Below are positions 21,301-33,031 of a stretch of 64,000 bases of DNA, piece by piece. The position numbers were made by a program, and so were the translations under genes. Under the pieces are notes generated by a model. That model saw only the letters and a list, made by a program, of their open reading frames with translations, was not told where the DNA came from and searched no databases. The stretch's first letter is position 1, and every line of letters starts with the position of its first letter. Source of the stretch: Dastarcus helophoroides (taxonomy: Eukaryota; Arthropoda; Insecta; Coleoptera; Bothrideridae); the NCBI GenBank assembly GCA_028583605.1, contig CM053336.1, positions 26,751,170 to 26,815,169 of the forward strand, read 5' to 3'.

Positions 21301-24300
21301 TATACTGAGAAGACTTTCTCTAAAAAATTTCCATTCGACAAAATTTATCCTTCTTTAAGCTATTGACATTTTCTCGAAATTTCGACTTATTTCTCCAAGT
21401 TCCTTTCTTCATAAATTTCTTTCGAATTTTCAAATTTTTTTCATCAGAATCCGGCTTTAGTCAAAATTTTGATTTTTTATCCCAAAATTCATCGTTTTAT
21501 TTTTTTGAAATTCTATCATTTCTTAAAATTTGTTTTTTCCGGAAACTTCGACTTTTATTTAATTTTGATTTTTTGAAAATTTTGACTTCTTTACCAAAAT
21601 TTATCTTTTTCCTCAAAATTTAATCGGTTTTTTGATTAAAATATTTATCTAAGAATTGTTATAATAATTTTTTTAGAAATTTTGTTAAAAAACAAAAATT
21701 TAATTTTTCCTGGAATGATTTATAAATAAAATACAACTTATTTCTCAAAAATTCGACGTTTATCTCAATAGTGGACATTTTTTGACTAAGGAGGGGGGCG
21801 GATCAGGGTTCAAGTCTGTCTCTGATTCAAGCGGTTAAAAGAAAATTATAGAAATTTCATTTTTCTCAAAATGTGTCGTTTTTCTAAAGTTTCGATAAAA
21901 TTTGACTCTCTCTCTAAAGAATTTTTAGTGTTTACTAAATTTCGACGTTTTCTCAAAATTTCGATCTTCTTTTTTGTTTTTCAAAGGAAAAAAATCAAAA
22001 TTTCCAGAAAAAAACCAATTGAAGTTTAAATTTTTTCTTGAAAATTTCAATATTTGATGCTTTTTCATTTGGTAATTTTTCTAGACATGTCGAATATTTT
22101 TCAGAGATTTCGTTTATTTTTAAATTCGTTTATTTTTATTAACATCGGGTTTTTCTGAAGATTTTGATCTTTTAGAATTTGTTTCTTTTAAGACAGGTTT
22201 ATGAAATTTTGCCTTTTTCTCGATATTTTTATATCAAAATTCGATATTCAACTTTGCTAGAAATTAAATTTTTTTCATAAAATTAGTTTCAATTCGTCTT
22301 TTTTGTAATTTCAACTTCATTTTGAAAATTTTATTTCAACTCTACTTTCGGAAAGCATATTTTCTATCAAAATTCTGGCACTTTTCTAAATATATGTCTT
22401 TTTTTAAATTTAAGTTTTTTAAATTTGACTCCAGAAATTTCAACTTCATATTTAGCCTTATTTTTGAAATTTTGACTTTGATTTCAAAATTTTAGTTTCT
22501 AGAACTTTCTGGACTTTTTTTTAAATTGGCTTTTCCTTTAAATTTCAGTTATCTCGAAATTCGTCTGTTTCTTCAAATTAAATCCGAATATTATCGAAAA
22601 GTAAAAATGCTGAAAACATGTTTTTGAATAATTTCAAGAAAAAGATTTCTTTTACAGGGTGAGCGCAACTCGATGTCTCAGCTCTATTATAAGACAAGAA
22701 AAATCGATATAAGAAATCTGAAAAAAGGTTCTTCAATTGGATGAAATAAGAAGAATTTAAAATTTTCAAAAAGTGGAAAAATGTTGAAATGTCCAAATTA
22801 CCAGAAAAGTTAAAATTTTTCAAAGATAAAAAAAAGTTTTTGAAAAAATTCAACCATTCAAAAAATGCATTTCAACAAAAAAAAATAAATATGTTGAAAA
22901 AGAAATATAAATTTCTAAACATAAGTCTTAAGGCTCGAAAAAAAAGAACTTTTCAGTAAATGAAAAATTTTTAAAAATGAATTTATCGAAAAAAATCGAA
23001 ATAAAATTTTAAATGGCAAAAAATTAAAAACAAAAAACGATACTGAAAATTTTTGTCAGAATTTCGAAAATACTAAATACCGAAGAAAAACAAAAATTAT
23101 GAGACAAGTCAAAATTAGAAAAAAAAGTCGTAATTTTAAAGGGTTAAAATTTTCGAACATTTTTTAGAGAAGCCAAAAATTTTTTAATGAAAAGTCTCAC
23201 GATGAATAAAAATTTGGAAAAATGGTCCAAATATTCAAATGAGGACGAGAAATTAAGAAAAAACTGATATTAAAAAAAAATCCAAATTTGTATAAAATTG
23301 AAAATTTTGCGAAAAATTCGTTTTCTAAAATATTTAAAAAATTCAAACACTCAAAATTTCAAATAAGGTCAAAAATTTCATGTTACTCAAAATTTGTCTT
23401 ATTCTGGAAATTTTGACTCGTTCTTCAAATAGCTTCTGGAAATCTCCACTTACAGTGAAAAGTTTTTCTTAAAATTCAAACTTTTTCTGAAAATTACGTC
23501 TTTTTTTTACAAAACTCCATCTTTAAAAATTAATTTTTTCGAATTTTCAACATTTTTTGATATTTTTTGAAAGGTTTGGATTTTATTTTAAACACAATCA
23601 ATTTTCTAAACATTTCAACTATTTCCCAAAATTCCTTTTTCCATCGAAATTCGTCCCTCTCAAAATTAAACTTTCTCTTGAAAATGTTCACTCTTCTTGA
23701 AGAGATTTCAACCTTTTTCTCGACATTTAGACGTTATTTTTGAAAAATCATAATTTTTCGAAATCTTTCAAATTTCGACAGTTTTCGAAGTTTTCCTAAA
23801 GATTCGGTTTTCATTTTAGATTTAATTTTCTCACTATTTTTGGCTCTATTTCCATATTTCAAAGTTAACCTGAAAATTCGATTCCTCAGTTTATGTAGTT
23901 AAATGAAAATACACATACAGTGTGTCCCACAAGGAATCGATATCTGACAAAGTACTCAACTGAAATATTTAAAAATTTGGCAACTTAGCAAAATCAATGA
24001 GGCCAACGCAACTAAATTATTAATATAATAAAATAATTTTTAACGAAAAGTCTCACAATGAATAAAAAATTGATAAAAATGTCAAAATTTTCAATTGAAG
24101 ACAAAACATTGAAAAAAAATCAATGTTTTAAAAAATTTTAAATTTGCCTAAAAATTTAAATTTTGAGAAAAATTTGTTTTCTAAAATATTTAAAAAATTC
24201 AGACAGACAAAATTTCAAAGAAGGTCGAAATTTATCCATAATAAAAATCACAGAATGCAAAAATTTTAAAATTTTGATGAAAATTAATATCTTAAAAAAA

Positions 24301-25330
24301 TTAAATTTTCAAAAATTCTAATATTTGAAAATTTTTAAAATTTAACATTTTTGGTTTAAAAAATTTATATTTTTTTAGAAAGAAGCGAAATTTTCAAAAA
24401 TAGTAGAAATTGTAGGGGCAACATTTGTCAAAAAAATTGAAATTTTGAACAAAGTCGAACATTTTCGGAAAAATTCCAAACGTCCCAGATTATTTAAAAA
24501 TTTCAAAAAACAAAATTTCAAAGAAAGTCGAAATTTATCCAGAAGAAATATAAAAGGTTGCAAAAATGATAAAATTTTGATAAAATTTAAAATTCCAAAA
24601 AAAATTAAAGTTTGGATATAATTAAATATTTGAAAATTTTCAAAAATTTGCATATTTTTTTGAACAATTGAAATTTTGAGAAAAGGTCGAAATTTTTAAA
24701 AATAGTCAAAATTGTAAGGACAAAAGTTGTAAAAAAATGGAAATTTTGAACAAAAATCGAAAATTTTGAAAACTGGAATTTTTCCGAAAGAAAGCTTAGA
24801 CATTTAAAAAGTTAAGAATTTCGGAAACAAAATCTTAAAAAAACATTATTATTTCGGAAATGGACGTATTTTTCATAGAAATTTAAAACCAAAATGGTTA
24901 ATATTTTCAAAAATTTTCAAATTTTAAAAAATGACGAAATTGCCAAACAAATTTTAAAAATTTGAAACTTTCAAAAATAGTCCAAATTTTCAAATATAGT
25001 TAACATTTCGAAAAATGTCGAGATTAAAAAGAATTGAAAAATCTCCAAACGTTTCAAAAAAAAAAGGTAAAATCTTTGAAAATTAGAAAAGTGGAGAATT
25101 TTTAAAACAAATACAAATTTTAAAAAAAGTGAAATTTTGGGAAATATTTCAAAATTTCAAAAATTGTAAGTATTTTGAAAAAATGTCGATATTATCGAGA
25201 AATATTTTTAAATTTGAGAAGCAGCCAAAATTTTGAAAGGTATTGTTAAAGAAATGTCAAAATTACCAGAAAAGTCGACATTGAAAGAAAATCGATAACT
25301 TTCGGAAGGCGGAGTCTGAAGTCGAAATTT
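21300..25330. repeat. Strand-switching AT-rich degenerate repeat
   Basis: T-rich to about 22570, A-rich to 23350, T-rich to 23880, A-rich to 25500. 23917-24030 interrupts it with a mixed patch (CAGTGTGTCCCACAAGG) that may be a transposon end. 24060-24360 and 24390-24740 are diverged direct repeats (marked by AAGAAGGTCGAAATTTATCC / AAGAAAGTCGAAATTTATCC). No credible gene. Confidence 0.75.
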
Positions 25331-25591
25331 AAAAACAAGTGAAAGTTTTAGGTCCAGTTTTGACAAGAAGTCGAAGTTCTAAAAAGAAGTCTAAATTTTG
25401 AAATAAAATCGAAATTCTGAAAAATGTCAACAATTTGTGAAATGTATTGGAAATTTTAAAAAATTGGATTAAAAAAAATCTGGAATTTACTTTTTTTATA
25501 TACACATAACTATGTGTTTTTTGTACTGACATGTTTTTAAAGTTGACTAATACGGTGGTAAGAAATTGAACACTTTTGACAAAGGTTTACT

Positions 25592-25735
25592 TTTTTTGGT
25601 GGAAAGGATTGGTCCTTGGTTATCTTCAAAAATTGAATACAGAACTTGTCCCTGAAACCAAGAAAGATTAAAAAACACAACAAAGGTTGCTCTAACGCGT
25701 TTCGACAGACAAGCTGTCATCTTCAGAGAGATACT

Positions 25736-25799
<64 letters not shown>

Positions 25800-25807
25800 T
25801 GCTCTCG

Positions 25808-25851
<44 letters not shown>

Positions 25852-25956
25852 CTCTCTCAAGATGACAGCTTGACTATCGAAATGCGTTAGAGCAACGTTT
25901 CTTGTGTTTTTTAATCTTTCTTGATTTCAGGGGACAAGTTCTCTATTTCAATTTTT
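25592..25956. mobile_element. Foldback element FB, full copy with CT-repeat loop (c)
   Basis: Two arms of about 110-140 bp, inverted: the left runs CTTGTCCCTGAAACCAAGAA to CGACAGACAAGCTGTCATCT; the right runs AAGATGACAGCTTGACTATC to TTTCAGGGGACAAG. The element is flanked by an exact 11-bp direct repeat AAAGGTTTACT at 25581-25591 and 25957-25967, an insertion signature. The loop has been expanded by (CT)n. A variable-length target duplication points to target-primed retroposition rather than a classical DNA transposon. Confidence 0.8.
25738..25858. repeat. (CT)n microsatellite in the FB loop
   Basis: About 120 bp of CT repeat with a few interruptions, located exactly in the loop between the inverted arms. 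The Leu/Ser-rich frame across it (25646-25873) is an artefact. Confidence 0.97.
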
Positions 25957-26259
25957 AAAGGTTTACTAAATTAATACATCCATTTAAAATCTCCGATTGT
26001 AAAATTATTTGCTTGCAAAGCTTATTTCAAATAATTATTTAATGACAGTCAATAAGAATAAGCATTATTGGTGTCCATTACAAACATTTCTTTTCAATCA
26101 CTCACTTGCCTTGAATATTATCGATGGGGTGAAGACAAAGATTTTTCCCGAATATGTTAATTAGGGTTAAATACTGTAAACATTAACATTAAAAATAAAT
26201 CCTTTAATTCTAATTACGCTCAGCAGGCCTTAGCTCAGGTAATTAGGGCGAAGTGTCCA

Positions 26260-26298
26260 TATAAAAGTCTGGGTCCTAAAGGGATTTTATTAGTCAAT
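26260..26298 (+). promoter_or_regulatory. Core promoter of secreted-protein gene copy 2
   Basis: TATAAAAG at 26260-26267; the initiator position reads TCAAT (26294-26298) where copy 1 has TCAGT. ATG at 26321. The upstream 150 bp is clearly homologous to copy 1. Confidence 0.65.
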
Positions 26299-26320
26299 GT
26301 TTACAATAATTGTAGTGACA

Positions 26321-26380
26321 ATGTCGCCTAAAGCAATCGTCTTCATCTTTTGCGGATGCATCACCTTCAATTTAATTCTG
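26321..26380 (+). CDS. Secreted-protein gene copy 2, exon 1
   Basis: Twenty codons, MSPKAIVFIFCGCITFNLIL, ending at a GTAAGT donor (26381). Two amino-acid changes from copy 1 (S3P, V9I). Splices in phase 0 over 383 bp to 26764. Confidence 0.75.
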
Positions 26381-26763
26381 GTAAGTACCCAATTTATAAT
26401 TTTGCATTTCACTTTTATTGACCGAAAGCATTATGTTTATTAATTTTATTTAACATTTCTGCGACCCAGCTTAAAAATATTTAAATTTTAATAATGAAAC
26501 TTGACAGTATTTTAAAACATTTTTGGCAATATGACTACGTGACAACTAAATTCTTAAAACTGGGTCGCATAAATGTTAAATAAAATTAATAGCAAAATTA
26601 CAATAAACACCAATTTCTAAGTTGCTTTCCATTAAGAATTATGTCTAATTCTGGTACGTATTTGGATCACTTTAAAGTTTTTTGTTCTTTGCCATAGTTG
26701 AACACATTTGCCACTTTCCTTATCTAAGCTTGTCTATTGGAACCAAATGTCCTATTTTTACAG

Positions 26764-27258
26764 ACTGGAGAATCCGCAAGTCAACGACTAGACTTGGAAC
26801 AAGAAAGACAAATAGTGAGGGACCCAGCGACTTCCTTCTACAAATACCTAACCCGTACCACCGTCGACGACCCACATAATCCTTCACCCAACGATGTGCC
26901 TCAAGAACCCACCTCCAGACAAGCATCAGGTCTAGGCATCACTCTCGGGGGCACCAAAGTCATCTCCGCCAGCGGTCTGCTCAAGCCACAAGTCGAAGTT
27001 CTCAAATTAGTCGAAGCCTTTCTTAAACTTAAGGGCGAACTAATAGCTAGGGCTTACGCGGTCTTCAGCGATAATTGGGACATCATCAGGAGCTTGATCC
27101 ACGTCATAATTAGCAAAATACCGACGTTGCATTCGTTTACTGTTGCCGGAATCGTCGTTTTGAGAAAAATCCTGGAGTTTGCTGCTCACCTCTTCGGCGA
27201 ATGGAGCATTACGCTGCCCGAGATTAATTTGGGGGTTTCCGCTGGACTGTTGGGATGA
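26764..27258 (+). pseudogene. Secreted-protein gene copy 2, exon 2, prematurely stopped
   Basis: With exon 1 this gives 184 residues, ending at a TGA (27256-27258) exactly where copy 1 has CGA (9983-9985). This is one transition, so the Ser/Tyr/Asn-rich tail is lost. Downstream the old frame can still be followed to SWSSG and a second TGA at 27325-27327, which is probably the ancestral stop. Residues from about 67 on are identical at DNA level to copy 1 (26902-27245), while the first 46 codons of the exon differ at many sites. It could still make a shortened secreted protein, so the pseudogene call is moderate. A three-fold 18-bp duplication (ATATAAAACGACAGTTTT) lies in the 3' UTR at about 27337-27385. 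Confidence 0.7.
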
Positions 27259-27504
27259 TCACCGCAACCCGCTTACTACTCTTCTGGAAACAGTTATTCG
27301 GTTTCAAATTCTTGGTCTTCAGGATGAATCTGTTGACAGTTTTATATAAAACGACAGTTTTATATAAAACGACAGTTTTATATGTACAGATTAGTTTAAT
27401 AAATTTAGGTAAATAAATACGTTCTTTTCTTTCTGACACGTTCCATAGTTATTATTTCAGTTCTCGGTCATTTCACTAAAAAATAATCATCTAGCCATCT
27501 AGGC

Positions 27505-27900
27505 TAGGAATGTCAATCTGGGATCGATTAATCGAAAAATGAATTCAAATCTGAAGATTGATTTTTTAGATCGGTGTCGAATACAAAATCGACCTAATGA
27601 ACGATTCAAAGATTCTAAGAATCGAATCGATTTACCTTACATGCAGATTACTGTAAATAAATTTAATGGCAAAATTTTTTAAGTAGGTGTATTTATGTCG
27701 TTATGTTATTTTCCACTTTCATCTATTAGTAATAGCTACGTTAATAAGCCAACAGATGGCAGCATTAACATTTCTTTGCTGTCACTACGTCGTTGAATAG
27801 AAAACATAACTGTGACGTATATGTTTTGTGCTGTGACTCCATCATTGTTTCTTCCGCTCATATATGTAATACTTCTATATGGCGTGTTGTGTATGATTGG
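27505..27900. mobile_element. 5' part of the hAT-like element after gene copy 2
   Basis: Starts TAGGAATGTCAAT after ATCTAGGC (27497-27504) and follows 10213-10560 with moderate divergence, for example GGCAGCATTAACATTTCTTT and CATCATTGTTTCTTCCGCT. Because it sits at the same position as in copy 1, the insertion preceded the gene duplication. I could not find its other end. Confidence 0.6.
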
Positions 27901-28430
27901 CAGTGCAAATAATTTTGTTTGGAGGACAAGCATTCTGCGCATGGGCCACGCCACAAATCTTCTTCATCAGTTATAGGTGGCCTTAGCAAAATAATCATAA
28001 ACCAGTTTAACATGGATTTTAGTTGGATCTGAGTATAAATTGTGAAGGCAAAATAAGGAACAGTTTTGAATTTTAAAAATATTTAAAATTTAATTCAAAA
28101 CAATGATTTGTGGACATTCAATAATAAAATGATTTTAATGGTATTTCTAAATTATTTACACAGTAATAATTTATTATTAGTCTACGAATAACTTTATTTA
28201 GCTTTATAAAAGAATTTGATGTTGATACAAATGTTCATGTCAGGCTTATAGTGAAATATTTTCCCGATAAAACTAAGCATGTTGTGAACCATAGGCAGCG
28301 TTTAATGTACAAATATTGCAAAATTCAGTTATTTTGATATAAATAATTATTGTGTATGCAGTTTTTTTACAATTAACTAGGGAAATTAAGACATTTCACA
28401 AATAGCCTTACGGATGATAGGGTAATAAAA
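27900..28430. other. Unassigned sequence
   Basis: AT-rich unique-looking sequence. No open frame with any motif and no repeat boundary recognised. Confidence 0.35.
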
Positions 28431-28504
28431 ATGTATAGTGTAACGCAATCTAAATAGATGAAATAGGATTTAGAATAGAATTGTAGAATTTAGTAAATAA
28501 AAAA

Positions 28505-28780
28505 AGTTTCTAGAAGGATCTGATAAGAAGAAAGCGGCCGCGATAACGAAACAAATGGCAGATAAGCGTTCCAGAAATTTCGGCATTCGATAAACCTTAT
28601 CTGCCGAAAATTCTGGAAGCCGGGGGCCAAAACTATAAAAAGCCGGGCAGCTTTCCCTCAAGTCAGTCAGTTAGAGTCAGTGTAATTAGTGAGTTAGTAG
28701 AGGTCAATAATAAATGAGTTAATTGTCAATTGTGGTGATCCAAGTTGAGTTCAGTAATAAAATGGGTCTTATCAACACCA
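28505..28780 (+). promoter_or_regulatory. Heat-shock-type promoter in a repeated (LTR-like) element, copy A
   Basis: Two perfect heat-shock elements of three alternating 5-bp units: TTC/GAA/TTC at 28569-28581 and GAA/TTC/GAA at 28606-28618, plus a weaker TTC..GAA at 28508-28515. Then TATAAAAAG at 28634-28642 and the initiator TCAGT at 28663-28667 (spacing 31). The downstream leader (CAGTTAG, AGTGAGTTAG, AATAATAAATGAG) resembles the one at 58580-58700. No hsp-like ORF follows. It may be the U3-R of a solo LTR or the 5' end of another transposon; heat-shock control is inference from the motif. Confidence 0.7.
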
Positions 28781-28929
28781 CCTAGATGAGGAGGCCAAGG
28801 TGCTCTGACGTCAGCAAACCCTTAAAGCTAGGGTTTCCTACAAAACGGCAACGTAAAAGAACGGCCGTCATTTGACCGCCGCTTTATGCCATGCAGCGGT
28901 CGAGGACAGAACGGTCGCCTTGACGGTGA

Positions 28930-30400
28930 ACATTGATGTAAAGTAAGAAAAGCATTGCAGTAGAGTACGTCGGCCGAGACTAGGGCTGTAAAATTGTCAC
29001 GATTTGAGCTGTATTGTTCTAATTTTCTATCATTTTTTTAGTAGTCACAAACTATATTTATTTGTTGTTTTCCTTTTAGTCGACAAAGAAATTTTGAAAC
29101 ACGTGTCACTTCACTTTTAGTTGACAAAAATTATTTTTAGAGAACATATTTTTCTTTATTTTGGTAGACAAGGTTGCATTTTAGGGTGTTTACAACAGAT
29201 TTGTTCTTTTACTCTAATTGCTTGTTTACAACCATCAGAATCTCTGCAGGCCAAGGGATTATTATTATCATAATTATTTCATAATATTGTTTACATTGAC
29301 GAATCTGAGATATTAAAAAAAGTTTCAAATAAAAGTTGTTCACAATATAATTTTGCAAAAAATATAATATGAATTTCTTTGCATTTCAATGGGCCCTTGA
29401 TATCCTTTTCTACAAAGTAATGTGTCATTTTAAGAGAACTTTGGTCATTGTGGATTATTAGGGAAAATTTATGTTAGATATACATGTTTTTTTTTTTAAA
29501 TAAGTATTTTTAATAATTAATAAACCCATAGCATAAAATAAGTCAACATAATGGTTTTTTTAAGCTAAATAAATTTTTAATGCAAAAGCATTCGCCACAT
29601 GAAAAAATCAAGGGAGTATTTTTAGCAAGAATTTAAGAATGTTTATGAAATTGATATTTGTATTTAAAAAACGCAGTGACTTGCCATTTTTTTCGTTAAG
29701 ATTACTCAGGGAAATGTTATTGCGGACGCCACTGATAGAAGTAGAACAAATATTTTACTTGTAGAAAATGCATTTTTATGCCCAATTATTATCTACCGAA
29801 ATTCAAAAAAATATTTCAAAGGTATTGAAGGAAAAACCAAATTTTTTCTTAATTTTTTGCACCCTATATCTTAAAAATAAAGCGGACGTATGCAGATATA
29901 AACTTTTTTTTCTTAAAATCGTTCAAAAATTATGCCCCTTCAGTTATGGCATTTTTTCGAAAACACCCTGTATACTCTAATTGCATGTTTATTGCCATCA
30001 AAATCCCCGCAGGCAAAGGGACTATTGCTATAGTAATTATTTCTAAATATTGTTTGCATTACATTGAAATTCCTAGAGGATATTGACAAAATTTTCAACA
30101 AAAAATCCTTCAGAATGTAATGTCGTAATAAACACGAATAAAAACTCTAAAGATATCAATTTATAAACTGACAAATACCTAATTAAATATGTTCTCAGTC
30201 TTCTAGTTTAAAGATTATGTCTGTAAAATTTTAAAATTGTTTCGAAAAGTATGGAAATTTTTCATCATATTGAAGAACAAATTCTATGTCATTTGGTATT
30301 TTCAAACTTTTTATTTAATAAAAATTGAATAATATAAAAGGGAGATGTACATCCTGCATATGCACATAATAATAAAAAAGTTAAATAAATCATAGTAGCT
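28930..30400. repeat. Non-coding interior with a 760-bp-spaced direct repeat
   Basis: 29213-29370 (TCTAATTGCTTGTTTAC...GGCCAAGGGATTATTATTATC) recurs with divergence at 29974-30140 (TCTAATTGCATGTTTATTGC...GGCAAAGGGACTATTGC). The second copy is directly preceded by CACCCTGTATAC (29966), the terminal motif of a common insect repeat, with a CATAACTGAAGGGGCATAAT box on its complement. No gene. Confidence 0.6.
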
Positions 30401-30740
30401 ACATTCCAACGTAAAATGGCAACGTAACGTATTAAATCGTGCTTGCAGCATCCTCACCGTACACAGCGGTCGGTTCGAAAGTGGGGTCGACGTACTTTTT
30501 CGCAGCGGTACACAGTGGGCGATTTCGAGAATTTAACTGGACAAAAATATTTTTTTTTCTTTTCTTATTTGGGATATTTAAGTATAGCGACATGTAAACA
30601 AACTATTAACCTATCTGCACCCGTTTGATGACGCATCGTTTCCACTCGTTAAGGATTCTGAATGAATTCCAAACACATGCGACTCCTTATCAGTTACGTG
30701 GCAGTGTTTGTAAGCAGGTCTGCTAAATGTATACTGTGTT

Positions 30741-30798
30741 TATAAAAACTGGACTTGTTCATTTTATCTGCAAATTATAATGTCTTGTGATAGTATTG
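30741..30798 (+). promoter_or_regulatory. Transposase promoter and first short exon
   Basis: TATAAAAA at 30741-30748, then ATG at 30780 and a 19-bp exon (M S C D S I) ending at a GTAAGT donor (30799). The phase (one leftover base) fits the acceptor TTTACAG at 31007-31013. Confidence 0.55.
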
Positions 30799-33031
30799 GT
30801 AAGTTTATATTTATGTACTAATCTTTTTATGTGAATTTTCGATAAATCTAAAGAAAAAGGGATAATATTAATTATACAGGGAAATTTTAAAAAATGGTAA
30901 AAAATGGTATCTCTGATTTTGTAAGCAGAGAATAGGAAAAACATTCCTTTTTCATAATATGCTTTATCTATTTGCGTTAAGTTGCGCCTACAGCGGATAT
31001 TTTATATTTACAGTTATAACCAGGAAAGAACTTTTTGAATTTTTGAAAGAAAAGGACGAAATCCATCCGTTAAAGGCACGCTCGAGAAATTTTCTAAAGG
31101 AATTTATACTCTCAAAGTTAAATTTGTCAAATCCCGAGAAAACAGTAGAAGAAGATATTTTAACGAAAGTTTTTTCTTATTGCTCCGATCTTCAAAAAAA
31201 ATGGTCGCAATGTTCTCGAAATTTACAAAAATTTCTTCATAAGCATCCGGCTTGGCTTAATACACAGCTGCAGTTTACCACTGGAAAATTCCACGCACCA
31301 GAGAAACCGGAAGCGGGTAATAGTCGTGGTCGCCCATCAAAAAGTTTTGGTGAACTCGGCGAACGAGGTAAAAAAAGAACAGTGCAAAATTTATTACAGT
31401 CGCATAGCACAGCCGAGTTATCTTTTGCGGCTCGATTGAGTATGAGGTCTGCTGGTAAACGACATGCTGCAACAATCATTAAAGAGGTAACAGAAACCAC
31501 TCCAAAGAGAGCAGCTAAAGTAAAAAAGGCATATAAAGTTTCCTTACAAGCAGCGAAGGAAACTTTCACTCCCGAAGAAGCTTTAGGCATGATTGTTGAC
31601 TTGAAATTGACGAAAAACCAATACATACTTCTACGACAACGAGCAAAGGAAAAAGGATTTAATATTTATCCAAGTTACGAAGCTGTGAAGAGAGCGAAAG
31701 CAGAATGTTACCCACCTAAAAGTAGTATAACTGTAACAGAGTCATCTGCTGAAGTTCAACTACAGCAACTTCTAGACTTAACCGTAACTAGACTTATCAA
31801 TGTACAAGAAGAAGTATTAGTTCAATATATTAACGATTTACCACTAGACAATGTTGAGCTGATTTACAAATGGGGATTAGACGGAACATCAGGTGAAAGT
31901 GAATACAAACAGCGTTTCACGGAAGAAGGAATTTCAGACTCTGACTTATTACTTACATCCCTTGTCCCTATACAATTGTACGCGTCTTATAAAAATAGTG
32001 AAAAAACTATTATTTGCCAAAATCCTCGTGTGTCTTCAACAAAATATTGCCGACCAATTCATTTTCAGTTCCAAAAGGAAACACCAGAAGCTACAAAACA
32101 TGAAGTCAGACATATCGAAGAACAAATTCAAGCCCTTCAACCAACTAAAGTGGTTATCAAGGGAGTGGAATTGCACATAAAACATTATTTAATTATGACA
32201 GGGGTAGACGGAAAGGTTGCAATACCATCACAGAGACTTCATCACGGGTGTGTTATATTTGTGGGGCTTTTACAAAGAGTATAAATAACTTAGAAGCTGT
32301 AAAACAGAGGACAAGGGATCCTACAACTTATTTCTTCGGCCTGTCACCCCTTCATGCTTATATAAGATTCTTTGAATGTTTACTGCATATTTCATATAGA
32401 ATCAATATTAAAAAATGGCAGATAAGAAGCAAAGAAGACAAAACCGAACTTGCGCGTAGAAAGAAAGAGATAATACAGCATATCTACATAGTAGACAAAC
32501 CAAAACAAGGACAAGGATCTAGTAATGATGGAAATACAGCCCGCAGATTTTTTAGAGATCCAGAAACAACTGCAAGGATTACAGGGATAGACAAAGATCT
32601 CATATATCGTTTTGGTGTTATCTTAAGCACTCTTAACAGCGGACATGAAATAGACATTATAACTGGTTTTATATGCCAGCTTCGGTACACAAAATATTAA
32701 TACATGGCGCTGATGTTATTAAAAGTTCTATTCTTCCCATTGGACAACTTACAGAAGATGCTCAAGAAGCAAGGAATAAGGATTACAGATTTTATCGGGA
32801 GCATCACACTCGAAATGCATCTAGAATCCAAACAAATGAAGATTTACTAAACTTCCTGCTAATTACATCAGATCCTGTAATTTCTAGTAAAAGACGCCTA
32901 CCAGTGAAGAAAAGTAGTGCTTTCCTGCGGATGTTCTTCAACTTTTAATCTCCCCAGAAGTCTCCAGCAGTGTTACCTCTGAAGATGTCGAACCCATTAG
33001 TTCAGACTCTGAAGATAATATCGATTTTTGA
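30780..33031 (+). pseudogene. RAG1/Transib/CMC-type DDE transposase (decayed)
   Basis: Exon 1 30780-30798, exon 2 from 31014. The N-terminal ~230 residues are basic, with a Lys/Arg-rich core. Then KWGLDGTSG (candidate first catalytic Asp, codon 31880), a VDGKV Asp (32207), a CYICGA Cys-x2-Cys (about 32250), the conserved NDGNTARRFF block (about 32523-32555), VHKILIHG (His-x4-His, about 32690) and, about 20 residues on, TEDAQEARNKDYRFYREHH with the candidate catalytic Glu. The Cys pair, His pair and Glu match RAG1 zinc/catalytic geometry. A one-base loss near 32219, a deletion plus frame change near 32670 (the usual segment before VHK is missing), and a frame change near 32925 break it. An acidic Ser/Glu/Asp tail ends at TGA 33029-33031. 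The exact superfamily is undecided. Confidence 0.8.

Noticed and set aside
21785..21840. tRNA/SINE-like B box (GGGTTCAAGTC)
   Set aside because: No A box, no cloverleaf and no second copy in the window.
25646..25873. 75-codon Leu/Ser-rich frame
   Set aside because: It is translated (CT)n microsatellite plus foldback sequence.
28439..28777. Full TG...CA solo LTR around heat-shock copy A
   Set aside because: TGTAAC...CAACA ends can be drawn, but the flanking bases are not duplicated and copy B does not share the ends.
31237..31626. 129-codon minus-strand frame over the transposase
   Set aside because: It is antisense to the RAG1-like transposase, whose motifs are unambiguous on the plus strand.
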